From the NCBI GenBank assembly GCA_943704425.1, contig CALSCP010002497.1:128798-192797 (forward strand): a stretch of 64,000 nt of DNA. The letters are read 5' to 3'. Every line of letters begins with the position of its first letter. The stretch's first letter is position 1. The stretch comes from Ministeria vibrans ATCC 50519. Lineage: Eukaryota; Opisthokonta; Filasterea. Below, piece by piece: positions 1 to 11,880 of this stretch. The notes beneath the pieces are model-generated. The model ran no database searches. It saw nothing but the letters and a program-made list of their open reading frames with translations, and had not been told where the DNA came from. The position numbers and the translations under genes are program-made.

Positions 1-2690
1 TCAGCTTGTCGACAGCAGACGCCGACAAACGTCCAGGCGGCGGCGCGGTCGTTGCGCCTGATGTCCTCCGACGCAAAGCGTACGTTGTGTCCCTCTCCCC
101 TAAAAACCCCTTTTGCGCCCTTGTCCTTGGCCCTATCGCCCTCCCTTTGGCCCCATTGAATCCTGCATGTTGCCGTGTGCGCTGCTGTTGCAACCCCGGC
201 GCGGATTTCAATTGTTTAAATGAGTTATTGAAAAGTGAAAAAAAAAAGTTTTTTTTTTTAATGATTATCTTATTCCTCTCCTTTCTCTGCTCCACAGCGA
301 TTGTGACGCTTGATGTCACCAACGACGGCATTGCCATTGTCCGCATCAACGATACCTCTGCCAAAATGAACACGCTCAACGCGCAGCTGTCGGGTAAGAA
401 GTGTCTCTGTCAGCGAAACAATCTCCTTTTTTTCTGATGCACTCACACTCACACACACGCACTGTCGCAGGTGAGTTTGCCGATGTGTTTGCCAAGATTG
501 AGGGCAACACGGCCATCAAGGCGGCAGTGCTGATTTCGGGCAAGCCCGATTGCTTTATTGCGGGCGCAGACATTTCCATGCTGGCCGAGGCCAAGGATGG
601 CGCTGCAGTGGAGGCGCTCAGTCGCAACGGACAGAACCTGTTGAACCGTCTTTCGGCGTCGCGCCCCGTTGTCGCCGCCATCAGCGGCGCTTGCATGGGT
701 GGTGGTCTTGAGGTGGCCCTTGCGTGTACGTACCGTGTGGCGGCAAACACGCCCAAGACCTCCATGGCCGTGCCCGAGGTCATGCTCGGTCTGTTGCCTG
801 GTGCGGGCGGCACACAGCGCCTGCCGCGACTTGTGGGCCTGCCCAATGCGCTTGACATGATGCTTACGGGCAAGAACATTCGTGCGCAAAAGGCACGCAA
901 GATGGGCCTTGTGGACGCGGTGGTGGAGCCGCTTGGTCCCGGTCTGCGCGAGCCGGCCGACAGCACCCTCCAGTACCTCGAGTCGGTGGCGGTGGACGCG
1001 GCACGTGGTCTTGCACAAGGCTCGCTCAAGGTGTCGCGCGAAAATTCGTTGCTTTCGCTCAAGGGTATGCAACGCTACCTCACCGAGGACTTTTCGTACG
1101 GCCGCGACTTTGTGCTCAACACGGCACGCAAGACGGTGCTCAAAAAGACGCTGGGGAACTACCCGGCGCCGCTCAAGATCATCGACGTGGTCGGCGCGGG
1201 TTTGTCGGGCGGCATGCAGGCGGGTCTCGAGGCCGAGGCGCGAGGCTTTGGCGAGCTGAGCGAGACGTCGCAGAGCAAAGCGCTCATTTCGCTCTTCTTT
1301 GGCCAGAAAAAGTGCCAGAAGAACGAGTTTGGTGTGCCGGCAAAGAAGTCGCAAAATATTGCAGTGCTGGGCGCAGGTTTGATGGGCGCGGGGGTGGCGC
1401 AGGTGTCGTTGCAGCGCAAGTTTGATGTGTTCCTCAAGGACACGACGAGCGACGGCGTCGGTCGCGGCCTCAAGCAAATCTACGGGAATCTGTCGACGGA
1501 CGTGAAGAAGAAGAAGTTGACGACCTTTGAGCGTGATGCTCTCATTTCATCGCACCTCACGACCTCCACCGAGTTTGACGCGGGCTTCCGTAACGCCGAC
1601 ATGGTCATCGAGGCGGTCTTTGAGGATCTCGAGCTGAAGAAGCGCATTGTGAAGCAGGTCGAGCAGATTACACGCCCCGACTGCATCTTTGCCAGCAACA
1701 CATCGGCACTGCCCATCCGCGACATTGCGGCGGCGTCGTCGCGCCCCGATAAGGTCGTCGGCATGCACTACTTCTCGCCAGTCGACAAGATGCCATTGCT
1801 CGAGGTGATTAAGACGGACGCGACAAGCAAGGACACGCTCGCGGCCGCCGTTGACGTGGGCCTGCGCCAGGGCAAGACAGTGATCGTCGTCGGTGACGGT
1901 CCCGGCTTTTTCACGACACGCATCCTCAGTCCCATGCTGGCCGACGCCATCACACTCATGGCCGAGGGCGTCGACTTCCACCGCATGGACAAGGTCATGC
2001 AGAAGTTTGGGTTTCCCGTGGGCCCGGCAACGCTCGCCGACGAGGTCGGCCTCGACGTCGGCTTCAAGATTGCCAAGTACCTTAACAAGGCGTTTGCCGA
2101 GCGTCTCGACAAGGAGGCGGCGGCACGTGGCACAGCCGTTCTCGGCGACATGACGGCGAGCAACTTTCTGGGGCGCAAGAGCGGCAACGGTCTGTACAAG
2201 TGGGGCGAGCGCGTGCGTGGCAAGAAGGTCATCAACGAGGGCGCCGTCGCCATCCTCAAGAAGCAGGGCCTTGCTGACCGCAGCGCCAACATCACTGACG
2301 AGGAGATCCAGCTGCGTCTTGCCTCTCTCATGGCCAACGAGTCCGTCCACTGTCTGCAAGAGGGCATTCTCTCGTCGCCCGTCGATGGAGGTACATCAAA
2401 GAGAGAAGAGAAACGATGGGTGTGAGAAATGATTTTTAATCAACGATGGGTGTGAGGTGATTCTTAATCACATACTAATATGACGACGACGTTTGCTCAT
2501 AGACATTGGCGCTGTGTTTGGTCTGGGCTTCCCTCCGCAGACGGGCGGTCCCTTCCGCTGGATTGACACGTACGGCGCGGCCAAGCTCGTCGCTCGTATG
2601 GACGAGTTTGCTGCTGCCCATGGAAAGCACTTTGAGCCGGCTCAGATGCTGCGTGATCTCGCTGCGTCCGGCGGCAAGTTCCACAAATGA
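1..2690 (+). CDS. HADHA: Mitochondrial trifunctional enzyme subunit alpha (enoyl-CoA hydratase / 3-hydroxyacyl-CoA dehydrogenase), 5' partial
   Basis: Hydrates long-chain enoyl-CoA and oxidises 3-hydroxyacyl-CoA in mitochondrial beta-oxidation. The coding sequence enters from the left edge. I place exons at 1-79, 298-393, 471-2390 and 2503-2690; phases agree across all three introns, and a TACTAAT-like branch site sits near 2472. The first exon is Arg/Ala-rich, as in a mitochondrial targeting peptide. The hydratase half has the oxyanion-hole segment [14 protein letters not shown] and [10 protein letters not shown]. The dehydrogenase half has the NAD-binding [16 protein letters not shown], the ASNTSALPI segment and [17 protein letters not shown]. 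The tail [21 protein letters not shown] is typical of eukaryotic alpha subunits and bacterial FadB/FadJ. The thiolase (beta) subunit is not in the window. What is known of the family fits at every conserved block, so the call is firm; only the N-terminus is missing. Confidence 0.96.
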
Positions 2691-2764
2691 AACCCTCTCT
2701 TTTCTTGATAATTTTTTGAAAACAATAATAATGACTATAATAATATTATTATTTGATGTATGAT

Positions 2765-3426
2765 TCAATATTCTGCCCCAAGATTATGCTTTTCGTTCCA
2801 CAAGAGCCAACTTCCTTTGTAGTTGCGGGTTCTACAGAAAGCACACAACAAGAAACCCCGAAGGTGACAGTTAGTGCATGGTTCCCATGGCACACAGGGG
2901 TACTTGAATCCGTGGGAGGCAGCAATAGCGCACGCTTGGTGTGATCGTACGCCGCTGCGACAGTACATGATGACCGTACAGCTCTCTGTAGGTTTTGGTC
3001 TATGAAAGGCTCTTCTCCAGTCGTCGTCGTGCCACTCATCAAATGCTGTTTCCACCTGACTGACTGAGAAGAGAAGAACCAAACAATAGCAAACCAGTGA
3101 AAACCAAAACTAATCAAACGACAATGGACGGCCCTCTTACGTGGAATGTTGATGCTTGAAGGAACCTTGCCGAGAGTGAGCTCTGCAGGCTCGCGCACGT
3201 CGATGACATAGACTTGATTTTCCTAAAAATCATAATAAGAAATAATTTCAATCACGCATATGAGTTTGCGGTCGTCGCGTACTCCCTGTCCGAGGCAAAC
3301 GAGCGTGTTGAACTCCGCAAAGGGCACATCTGGACCGATGGATCCGGTGGAGCTGTACAAGCGGCTCACCCGCGGCCGTACGGACACGCCAGTGCGCGCA
3401 ATATTGACACAGAGATTTCGAAGCAT
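2765..3426 (-). CDS. Single-domain rhodanese-like sulfurtransferase, probably mitochondrial
   Basis: Four exons on the minus strand (3426-3283, 3222-3141, 3063-2904, 2831-2765) join in phase to about 150 residues. After a basic, Ser/Arg-rich N-terminus that looks like a mitochondrial presequence, the chain has the rhodanese elements VYVIDVREPAEL, the SSINIP turn, and the active-site loop YCRSGVRS with its catalytic Cys. It ends GFKTRNYKGSWLLW, the usual C-terminal helix region of TSTD1/PspE-type proteins. Family members transfer sulfane sulfur between thiosulfate or persulfide carriers and thiols; the physiological substrate cannot be read from sequence. The second acceptor (ctcag before 3063) was chosen because it restores the NIPLS motif in frame. 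The gene lies tail to tail with the trifunctional enzyme gene, 74 bases away. Confidence 0.88.
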
Positions 3427-3687
3427 TGCGAGAGCCGGACTGACTGTTGAGCGTGTGAGTGAGTGTATATGTGGAGATGTAGGGATGTGGTAGCTTGCAG
3501 CGGGGAGTCGTGGACTGGATGACTAATAATTATTATTATTATTAGGAATAACTTAAGTGTAACTCATTGTCAAGTGTACTGCTCAAGGAGATAAAGGTAC
3601 AATATAAATTACTACAATGAAGAGACATAAACAAACTATTAAGAATGACTTCAAACTTCAATATGTTATTTTACATACAAAGACGGG

Positions 3688-6004
3688 TTAGTAGAGCCAT
3701 GAGTGGTTGGGGCGCGTCGAGGACCCTGCTTGCCTTCGCATGGAGAGGTCTTTGCTAAAGAGAGGATGATCAAAATCGTTAACAATGATCACGGAGGGGG
3801 AGAGCACGTCGGGAATGTTGACGAGGGACGAGTCGAATTTGAAGGTATGAAAGAGCATAGCCTCAACCGTGCTGGTGGGGACAATAGCAACGCGACCGCC
3901 GAGAGTGGTGGAGTGGGCCGGGACGCCAGGAGTGTTGAGGCCGTAAGCCAAAAGAAGGTGCTCTCCCGAAGGGTGCAAACCAATACTGAGTTCGGTGCGG
4001 TTCATGTGGCGTGCACGGAAGCGAAAGAGACGCGATGTGGCAATATACTTGACCGTGGGACTGATTTTCTCGGATTTGCCGTCGTCCTGGTTGCTGTTGT
4101 CGCTCTGTTCCGTGTTGGGCTGTACACCAACGAGGAAGAAGAAGTGATAATGGAAGGGCTGACCGGTCGACGAAGCGTTAGTGCTGAGGTGGGCAATACC
4201 CAGGTAGCGTTGCATGGAGTCGTCGGCAGGGGCGCTGTCGGGCTTGGCGACGGGAATGGGCGTGCCGTGCATGTGCCAGGTACGTCGGTAGAGCTCGTGT
4301 TGAAGACAGAGCGACTGGTCCAGATGGAAGTAGGGATCAAGGTTGGAGCGAATGTGCTGCTTCTCTGTCGCAGCAAGCACGCAGGTCTCCTCAAAGGTAG
4401 TACGGTCGAGAATGGTGGTACTAGAGCGCCCAAAGGGCTCGTAAATGTACCGCGAGAGCTGTGAGAGCTGTTTGGTCGAGGGCAGACGCCACACTTTGGA
4501 GTCAAAGTCGTTAATCAGGTTGTCGGGAGCGGTCGCTTCGGCGAGAAAGCGGCGGTCTCGCGAGTCAACGCCGCCACAGGAGGAGACGCGAAAGGAGTCC
4601 TCGGTGGCAACCGGCGGCACGGTTGTGGTGAGGGGTCGGGTGAGCACATTGTAGGTGGGTACACTCGTGGGCACATCGGTGAGACGTACAATGTGCCGTT
4701 GGCCGCGGAAGGAAAATGAGGAGAGCTCGAGGACGGTGAATGGGCAGAGATGACGCACATAGGCAAACGAGCTGGGACCCGTCTGGATGTGGGTCCAGCC
4801 AAACTCGTGGTTGGATGGCGACTCAAAGGCGCCCATGTGGACGCTTTCGCCAAAGACGGGCCCCACATCCGGCATCGGCGTGTGAATATAGTAGCGTGGT
4901 GTCGTGTAATTGTGCCACATTCGCCAGCGGTTGATCTGTGCCGGCTCGGCAAGCGTTTCGTCGACACCCGCCTCGAGGGACGCCGCAACGCTGATGGGAA
5001 AGAAGAACTCGCGCTGCTTGCCGCACGTCGTCGACGACTTGATGTACATGCGGTCGTGGAACCAGAAAACGCCGATCGAATTGACCTGAAAACAAATATA
5101 CAAAAGAGTAATATATAAAAAACAACGGAGCTGTGAGCTAATAAGATGATACCTTTGCACAATGTGTTGTGAGAAGACGCATGTAGAGAAGGCGTCTTTC
5201 GTGGACCATGTCAAGGTCCATGTGACTGAGAGTCGATGGAGCAGAGTGGTATCCCGCGAGATGTGTCGTGAGGCCGTGTGGGACAAGCACACCCGTCTTG
5301 AGATGCATCAGGGCAACGGTGAGATCTTGAGGAGCGCTGTCATTGTTGCCTGTCTGGATGCGCCAGAAAAGAAAGACATAGCCGGGTAAGCGAGGGGCCG
5401 CCGTGAGGTAGGGTTCGGTAAAGAAGGGTTCGGGGGGCGACGGAAGACTGCGGTCGCAGCCTTGGTCGTTGGCGCGAGGAATGACCATCGCGGGGGGAGC
5501 CATGTCGCTGCAGACCATCTTCAGGTCGCTCAGCGGCGCAACGCCCAGATCGGGAATGCGGTGGGACAGCGGATGTTCAAGGGCTGGCGGCAGAAGCCTG
5601 CGTAGGTTAGCCTCGTGATGGCGCTGCGCTTCCGTTTCGAGAGCGAGACGCTGATCAACAATAATTAATGGATAAAAGGGAGAAGAAAAAAGGATGTCAC
5701 AATGTCAAAATACTGCGCAGTCGCTACAAAAGCGCTTTTCCTTACAAGTGTGCGTTGGACGTTGGTCTCAATCTCCACAGGGCGGGTTTTCGCGTTTTTA
5801 TATGCCAAAAGTACGCTGGAAAAGAGAGGAGTTCAGAGATCGAGAGAGATAAGACAATGTGTATCATCAATGAGTCACTCACTGTGGCACGTGCACGCCC
5901 CGCTTGTGCTCGTCGCGCTCCCTTCCAGAGCTGTGCCAGAAAAACCCCGTCGAAAGGATTCCGATCAACACCATCAGCACCACCATTTGGCGCTGACGAC
6001 TCAT
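3688..6004 (-). CDS. Type II membrane protein of unknown function, possible GH130-like lumenal domain
   Basis: Four exons (6004-5883, 5815-5746, 5650-5153, 5085-3688) give about 695 residues. The N-terminus MSRQRQ is followed by one hydrophobic segment (about residues 7-24), the pattern of a type II Golgi/ER anchor. A short helical stem (rich in E, R and H) leads to a large, probably lumenal, domain. I do not recognise it with certainty. Late in the chain, a YEPFGRSSTTI segment, a RTELSIGLHPSGEHLLLAYG segment and a following GGRVAIVP resemble, by eye, the blades of GH130-like glycosidase/phosphorylase propellers that end in phrases such as 'LLSYG'. This is a weak similarity, not a family assignment. 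Polar residues dominate and several Cys could form disulfides. It is divergent from the thymidylate kinase start (119 bases between ATGs). Confidence 0.75.
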
Positions 6005-6123
6005 TTTGTGGAAACTGAAAAAAATTCTGAAATCTGATCATATTTTTCTGATTTCACACAGAGAGACTTTTGACTTTTTTGAGGTTCCACTTTTCAGTGA
6101 GTTTTCACTTCTTTTGTTTTGTA

Positions 6124-6307
6124 ATGAACCGTGGAGCTTTTATCCTGTTTGAAGGATTGGATCGATGTGGAAAGGTTCGAAGGCGAGAAGGATAAAGGGA
6201 CAACTCTCTGATGTTATGTTTTCAGAGTACGCAAACGCGTCGTTTGGTACAAGCGCTCAATGACCAGGGCATCAAGGCATCGCTCTCTGTGTTCCCAGGT
6301 GAGAGAG

Positions 6308-6344
<37 letters not shown>

Positions 6345-6503
6345 GATGTTCACTGCGTCCAAATATCTCTCACAATAATGTCGAACCATTGCAGACCGTA
6401 CAACAATGATTGGGCAGATGATCAATCAGTATCTTCAGAGCAAAGTGAACATGGCCGACGAAGCCATCCACCTCTTCTTCTCCTTGAATCGCTGGGAGGC
6501 CTT
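6124..6503 (+). CDS. DTYMK: Thymidylate kinase, 5' part (exons 1-3) of a split gene
   Basis: Phosphorylates dTMP to dTDP with ATP. Exons 6124-6174, 6226-6298 and 6395-6503 encode the first 77 codons plus two bases. They include the P-loop FEGLDRCGKST, the phosphate-contacting FPDRTT and the helix ending LFFSLNRWEAL. The third exon ends at a donor (gtacgaaat) and the intron at once runs into a (GA)n tract. The next genes here are unrelated. The remaining exons of exactly this protein are found at 24774-25450 on the same strand, starting in the matching phase (two bases here, one base there). Joined, the parts would give about 206 residues, against 212 in the human enzyme. See the finding on the split gene. 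The TTG/GTT repeat at 6311-6345 lies in intron 2. Confidence 0.93.
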
Positions 6504-6510
6504 GTACGAA

Positions 6511-6513
<3 letters not shown>

Positions 6514-6593
<80 letters not shown>

Positions 6594-6604
6594 TGTGTGT
6601 ATGT
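6514..6604. repeat. (GA)n microsatellite followed by a short GT-rich tract; left break point of thymidylate kinase
   Basis: An uninterrupted GA/AG run of about 78 bases followed by GTGTGTGTATGTGTGTGTG. It begins 10 bases after the exon 3 donor of the thymidylate kinase 5' part and ends about 90 bases before the start codon of the GnT-I gene. Confidence 0.97.
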
Positions 6605-6692
6605 GTGTGTGTCGGTGAATCGTTGTATTAAACAAACAGAGAAGATGTCTCTCTCATTTTTTTCTTCATCAATCATTTTTTGTAACTTTTGT

Positions 6693-8298
6693 ATGATCCG
6701 AATCAACAAGGCGGTCACCATCACTGTTGTGGTGGGCGTCGCCTTCGTTCTCTTCAACATCGGATATTATTACCAGAGCACCGAATGGGAACATGTACAA
6801 TACACATTTGGCAACCTCTCATTAGCCATCGATCGTGACGCCTCCTCTCCCCTCCTCTCCTTTGTCTGATGCTGTAGCGCCGCCAACAGGAAGTGCTGCA
6901 AATGAGAAAGGCACTGGACGACATTCAAAGAGAACAAGACTCGTTGCGTACGACACACTCACCTGAACGCACGTCCAGCGACAGCCCACTCACAGGCCTT
7001 TCCCTCATGTATAGACCGCACCGCTAATCTTGTCGATGCCACCAACCCCGATGCAAAGGTCGATCTGAATGCGATCCAACAGCTCGAAAGCAAAGTGCGT
7101 CTTGAAAAACTCAGAGGTAGCGAAACGCTTTCTTTCCCGTCCTCCCATGAGCTCATCTGCTCCTTCTCCTTCTCCTTCTTCCTCTGTATCAGCGGATACT
7201 GCGCTGTTGGAGCTTGAAACGCTAAAGCAACGCGGAGAAGCAGAAGTGGCAAAGGCAGCAACGCAACCTGACACGGCACACTCCGATCGCATTCCCGTGC
7301 TGGTCATGTCGTGCAACCGGGTCGAGATCCGTCGCTGTGTGGCTGCGCTGCTTCAGCATCGACCGAGTCACCGGTTTCCCATCATTGTTAGTCAGGACTG
7401 TGGCGATGCCAAGACGCGCAGTGTGATTCGCGACGAGTTTGGCGCGCAGGTGACGCTGCTCGAGCAGCCCGATCTCAGCAAGATTTCGGTTGAGCAACGC
7501 TTCCTGCAGTTTACCGGCTACTACAACATTGCGCGACACTACCGCTGGGCGCTTTCGCAAGTGTTCGACGTGCTCTTCTACTCGGCGGTGATCATTGTCG
7601 AGGACGACCTTGAGATTGCACCCGACTTTTTTGACTACTTTGCAGCTACACGTCCCCTTCTCGACCAAGATGACACTCTCATGGCCGTCTCGGCCTGGAA
7701 CGACAACGGCAACGACGAGTTTGTCCAATCGCCGACGCGCCTTTATCGCTCCGACTTCTTTCCGGGCCTCGGCTGGATGCTCACGTCGCGACTGTGGGCC
7801 GAGCTCGCCCCTAAATGGCCCAAGTCCTTCTGGGACGACTGGCTGCGCGAGCCGGCTCAGCGCAAAGGGCGCTCTTTCATTCGCCCTGAAATCTCGCGTG
7901 TGAGCAACTTTGGACGTGTTGGCGTGAGCAAAGGACAGTATTTTGACGCACACGTCGGGCGCATCCAGCACGTGCGCGAGCCAGTGCCCTTTCTCACTCT
8001 CAACTTGGACTATCTGCTCAAGGACCGCTATGACCCTGCCTTTCACTCGGCCGTCTACGCCGCACGCACCGTCAGTCTTGCACAGGCTCGCGCCGACTCC
8101 ACATCGACCGACGACATCCGCATTACATACACGACGGACCGTGAGCTGGCACACCTCGAGAAACAGCTGGGGCTCATGGACGACGTCAAGGCGGGCGTTG
8201 CGCGCACCGCCTACCGCGGTGTTGTCACATTCTACCTCAACAAGAAGCGTCGCGTCTTTCTTGCCCCTCCTGAGTCATGGTCTGGCTATGCGCAGTAA
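6693..8298 (+). CDS. MGAT1: Alpha-1,3-mannosyl-glycoprotein 2-beta-N-acetylglucosaminyltransferase (GnT-I), GT13 family
   Basis: Adds the first GlcNAc to the alpha-1,3 mannose of Man5GlcNAc2, opening hybrid/complex N-glycan synthesis in the medial Golgi. Exons 6693-6794, 6878-6947, 7015-7116 and 7193-8298 give 459 codons. The N-terminus has a short cytoplasmic stretch (MIRINK) and a single membrane anchor, then a coiled-coil stem. The catalytic domain starts with IPVLVMSCNR. It carries the metal-binding EDD motif (VIIVEDDLEIAPDFFDYF, near residue 225), SAWNDNG, FFPGLGWML, and SFWDDWLREP, all hallmarks of GT13 enzymes. Human GnT-I is 445 residues. POMGNT1 shares the fold but has an extra N-terminal domain that is absent here, so GnT-I is preferred. 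The gene lies directly after the (GA)n break point; its coding sequence appears complete. Confidence 0.9.
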
Positions 8299-8405
8299 CA
8301 GTAGTATATTATAGTATAAAATAATAAAGACATGCGATAAGAGAGGGTGTTTGTGTATTGAAAAAAGGTTAATAATGTAATAATTGATATGACGTATTAT
8401 GTGGC

Positions 8406-10387
8406 TCAGTCGTCGGCAAACTCGTCGACTTCGTCCACGCCATCGTCGTCGTCGGCCATGGCGCGGCGGCGCACGTCGAGAATCTGGCCAATAGAACCCT
8501 TGGCGAGCAGTGCACCCATGGACCGTGTGAGACTGTCAGCGGGGGACTCGGTGCTGCCCGAGGCAGGTGAGGCTTTGTTGGAGGACACCTGCTTGAGACC
8601 CTTGCGTGCACTGGCGAGACTGGCTGGCGAGAACATCCCCGAACTGCTGGTGGTGGTGGCACTCGAAGCGGCAGGTGGGGAAGCAGAACGGGCAGTGACC
8701 TTGGATGCAACGGAAGCAGGCGTTTTACTGGAAGCACTGTCCATGCTCATAGTCGGAGGTGGAGGCGGAGGCAGGGGCGCTGACGGGGGCGGGGGCGGAG
8801 GAAGAGGCGCTGACGGAGGAGGTGGCGGAGCAGCTTCATCCTCGGTGGTTGTTGACGTGACTGCATTCTTCTTCTTCGTTTTGGTGGACGCTCGTGTTGT
8901 CGCTGCAGTCGTCTTCTTTTTCACGCTTTTCTTCACCACTTCGACTACTTCTTCCTCCGATGATTCCTCCTCTTCCTCGCGTTCATGTTCGTCCTCCTCA
9001 TCCTCTTTGTCGCTCTCATCTGCGTCCAGTACTCCGCGCCAGGCCGGTCGCGCGTTGTAGCGAGCGCAAATATCGTCTGCGTCGGACAGGAAGCTCGACA
9101 CGGATGTCTCACGCACCGCACTTGCAGTGGACGCCGCTGGCGTCGATGTCGTCGTCTGCTGCGCCTTGCCTCGCCACGGCTTTTCGGGACTCGAGCGACG
9201 ACGGGCCTGCTTGCGTCGCTCCTCTTCCTCTTCCTCCTTGCGTCGCTTCTGCTCGTTCTGTTCCTTGCGGAAACGTGCGACGCGCTGTCGTGTCAGTTTG
9301 AGTGCCTCTTGTTGCTTCATGACGGCAAGTTGCTGCTCGCGCTGGCGTGCCTCGCGTGTCCGTTGTATCTTACTGTGCTCCGCATCGTGGCGTGCCTTGT
9401 CGCGAATGGCCTTGTACCGTGCGTCAATATCGCGGCTGAGACTATCACATGTGTCGCGGGCCTTGGCCAGCTCACGTGTGAGCTCCTCCTCGCGCGCACA
9501 CGCCTCTTGGAACATCTTGCGTGTGTGGTCCGTTGCAGAGGCTGCCATGAGCACGCTGTTGGTGCCGTCACGGAAGCGACCGGCGCCGCCCATGCTGCTG
9601 TTGACAAGGGTCGAGCCGGAGCCCGAGAGAGTCAGTGACGACATGAGCATCGACGAGTGTCCAGCCCCATTATTGACATTGTAGCGACGCGACGGATCCA
9701 ACTGTCGCTTGCGACACCGCGCCGCATTCAACTTGCTCGTCAGGTGGTCCGCCACCGACTGCCAGAGGGTTCGTCGCGCGTTGAGTTCGCGACCAAAAGC
9801 ATTCTCCTGCGCCTCGACAAAGCCCTGCAAGAGCTTCCCGTTGGTGCAGGTGCTCACAAGGCGATGAGCCTTGGCAACCGCATCGCGTTCGCGACGCACT
9901 CGCAGCTTGAGCGTCTCCTGGTGCGTGCGTGCGTGCACATCGTGCAGTCTCTCGTGCGTCACCAAGAGCGCCTCGTGTGACGACAGAATGGTGCCGTTGG
10001 TCAGGTCGCTGACCTCGTCGAAGAGCGGCAGGAGATTGCTGGTGCGGTCGCGCACGTTGCACGCTTCACTTTCGAGCTGCTGCAGGTCTTCTTCGGCGCG
10101 CGAATCAAACCGTTTTGAGTCGCGAATGGCCGCAACCGCCCGCTCAATGCGTCCCACCTGATCATCGGACAACTCCGTCACGGCCTCCACCAGCTGCTGT
10201 GTCATACTGGCGGGGTCCCGTCGCTGTCGTCGGTCCTCACCTCGTCGTCGTGTCGCTACTGATTTTCTGCCGCTACCCTGACCAAAGGCCCGCTGCTCTT
10301 CTTCTGGACAGCTGCTTGCGTCCGAGTCGGTTTCGTCGTCGTCGGTCACAATCTGATTCTCGCTGTCGTATCCTTGGTGGTGGGGTT

Positions 10388-10425
<38 letters not shown>

Positions 10426-11407
10426 GCGGCGTCGTGCTTCTTACTATTTTGTTGATCATCATTGTCTTCGTCGCCTTCGTCGTCTTCGTCGTCGTCGGTG
10501 GGTCGCGACTTGCCGTAGAGGGAACGCTTTTGAGTGAACAGGCGCAATTGTTCGGTGAGTGTGACGACAGTGTCGGCGAGCGTCATTAGACGGTACTGAT
10601 GCTCCGACATGGTGAGGGTACTCTTGCCAAGCAGTTGTTCCTCGTCGAGGTGCCCCTGAAGCAACACATCGACAACGACGGCCGGTTGTTGCGCGAGCGC
10701 ACAAGAAATATACGAGGCGACTTTGGCGCACAAAGCGGCCACGGTCGACGATGACGAAAACATCCACATCAGCCGTCCCCACGGCAGCGACGGCATAGCC
10801 AAGTCACCGGGAAGCGCTTCGCCATATATCTCCTCAATGCAGCGCGAGAGGGTGTGCAAGGTGGAGAAGGAGCAGTCGCAGTCAAGCGAGCTGGGCAAGC
10901 ACGACGACCCTGCCAATTCGTCGTCCTGCGCCGCCCCCCCGCCCCCGTCATGTCGACTCGATCCTCCATGTCCGCCGTTTGCGCTCGGCGTGGCTGTGCG
11001 AGGACTGCGGCTTGCGCTACCGTTCGGTTCCTCTTGGCGGAAATCGAGTTGAAGTTCGGCAAAATGGACGCAAAAACCACCAAATCCTATGCGAACGGGA
11101 GAGGAGGGGAAAGTGGCACATCAGACACCACCAATAAAGCCCCCATTGCTCCGTATTGTTTTTTTTTTCTCTCTCTTGATTCTTTTTTCTTTCTTGGGTC
11201 GAACGGGATTTTTCCCGAAGAAAACTTCCCGTCCAAAAAAACGTCTTTTCACGACAATAAAAGTCGCGGCAACCCAACTAGACGATGCACACCCAACCAC
11301 ATACCTCCATGGCGACTCCACGGCGTGACGGAGACGGTTGCGCGCTGAATTGGCGCGTCAGTCACCTCTGGCTCCAGCACCGCCTCGAAGTTGTCCGTGT
11401 CACTCAT
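8406..11407 (-). CDS. WHAMM/JMY-like Arp2/3 nucleation-promoting factor (putative)
   Basis: Two exons (11407-11305 and 11086-8406) encode 927 residues. Order of parts: an N-terminal segment with FEAVLEPEV and a W..HGGFGGF pattern reminiscent of the start of WHAMM and JMY; a globular region to about residue 190; an acidic and poly-Ala linker; a long helical/coiled-coil region (about 270-650) whose end is rich in R/K/E/Q with KEQNEQKRRKEEEEEERRKQ; a proline-rich region with three PPPPPP blocks; a WH2-like segment (LASARKGLKQVSSNK); a second amphipathic segment (MGALLAKGSIGQILDVRRR); and an acidic tail ending DEVDEFADD. Poly-Pro, WH2, connector and acid is the order used by activators of the Arp2/3 complex. 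The usual tail Trp is replaced by Phe. The architecture is seen; the family name is inference. The gene is convergent with GnT-I (107 bases). Confidence 0.6.
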
Positions 11408-11623
11408 ATTTGATACGTGCTATTGTTGAATTGAAAGGGCAAAAGATGCTCGTGAAAGAAAATTTAATGAATTTTGTTGAATGAAAGAATAAAAAAATCA
11501 AAACTCACAAAAGTGTCAAAGTATTATTATTAACTATTTTTGTGAAATTTCTGAATAGAAATTATTTTTGATTGATCTGGTCATCCAGCACGTCGACAAG
11601 TGACTCGTATACACTGTGCAGGG

Positions 11624-11826
11624 ATGTCACGACGGCCCCCGGGGAACACGTCGCGGGTGCGTGCCGAGGCGTTGTCGCGTTCGCTCAAAGTCAACAGTGG
11701 ATCAGTGCCTGCGCTGAGTCGCCCACATTCGCGGACGTGGAGCCACAACGGCGCCAAGTACAAGGAAGGTGCGCCTGGCGATATCATCACGGGAGTTATC
11801 GTTCTTTTTTTGTCGAACAGTCAACG

Positions 11827-11880
<54 letters not shown>

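Noticed and set aside
9127-9700. Plus-strand Cys/Leu-rich frames opposite the WHAMM/JMY-like gene and other long genes
   Set aside because: Mirror frames caused by GC-rich codon bias; no independent starts, domains or splice sites.
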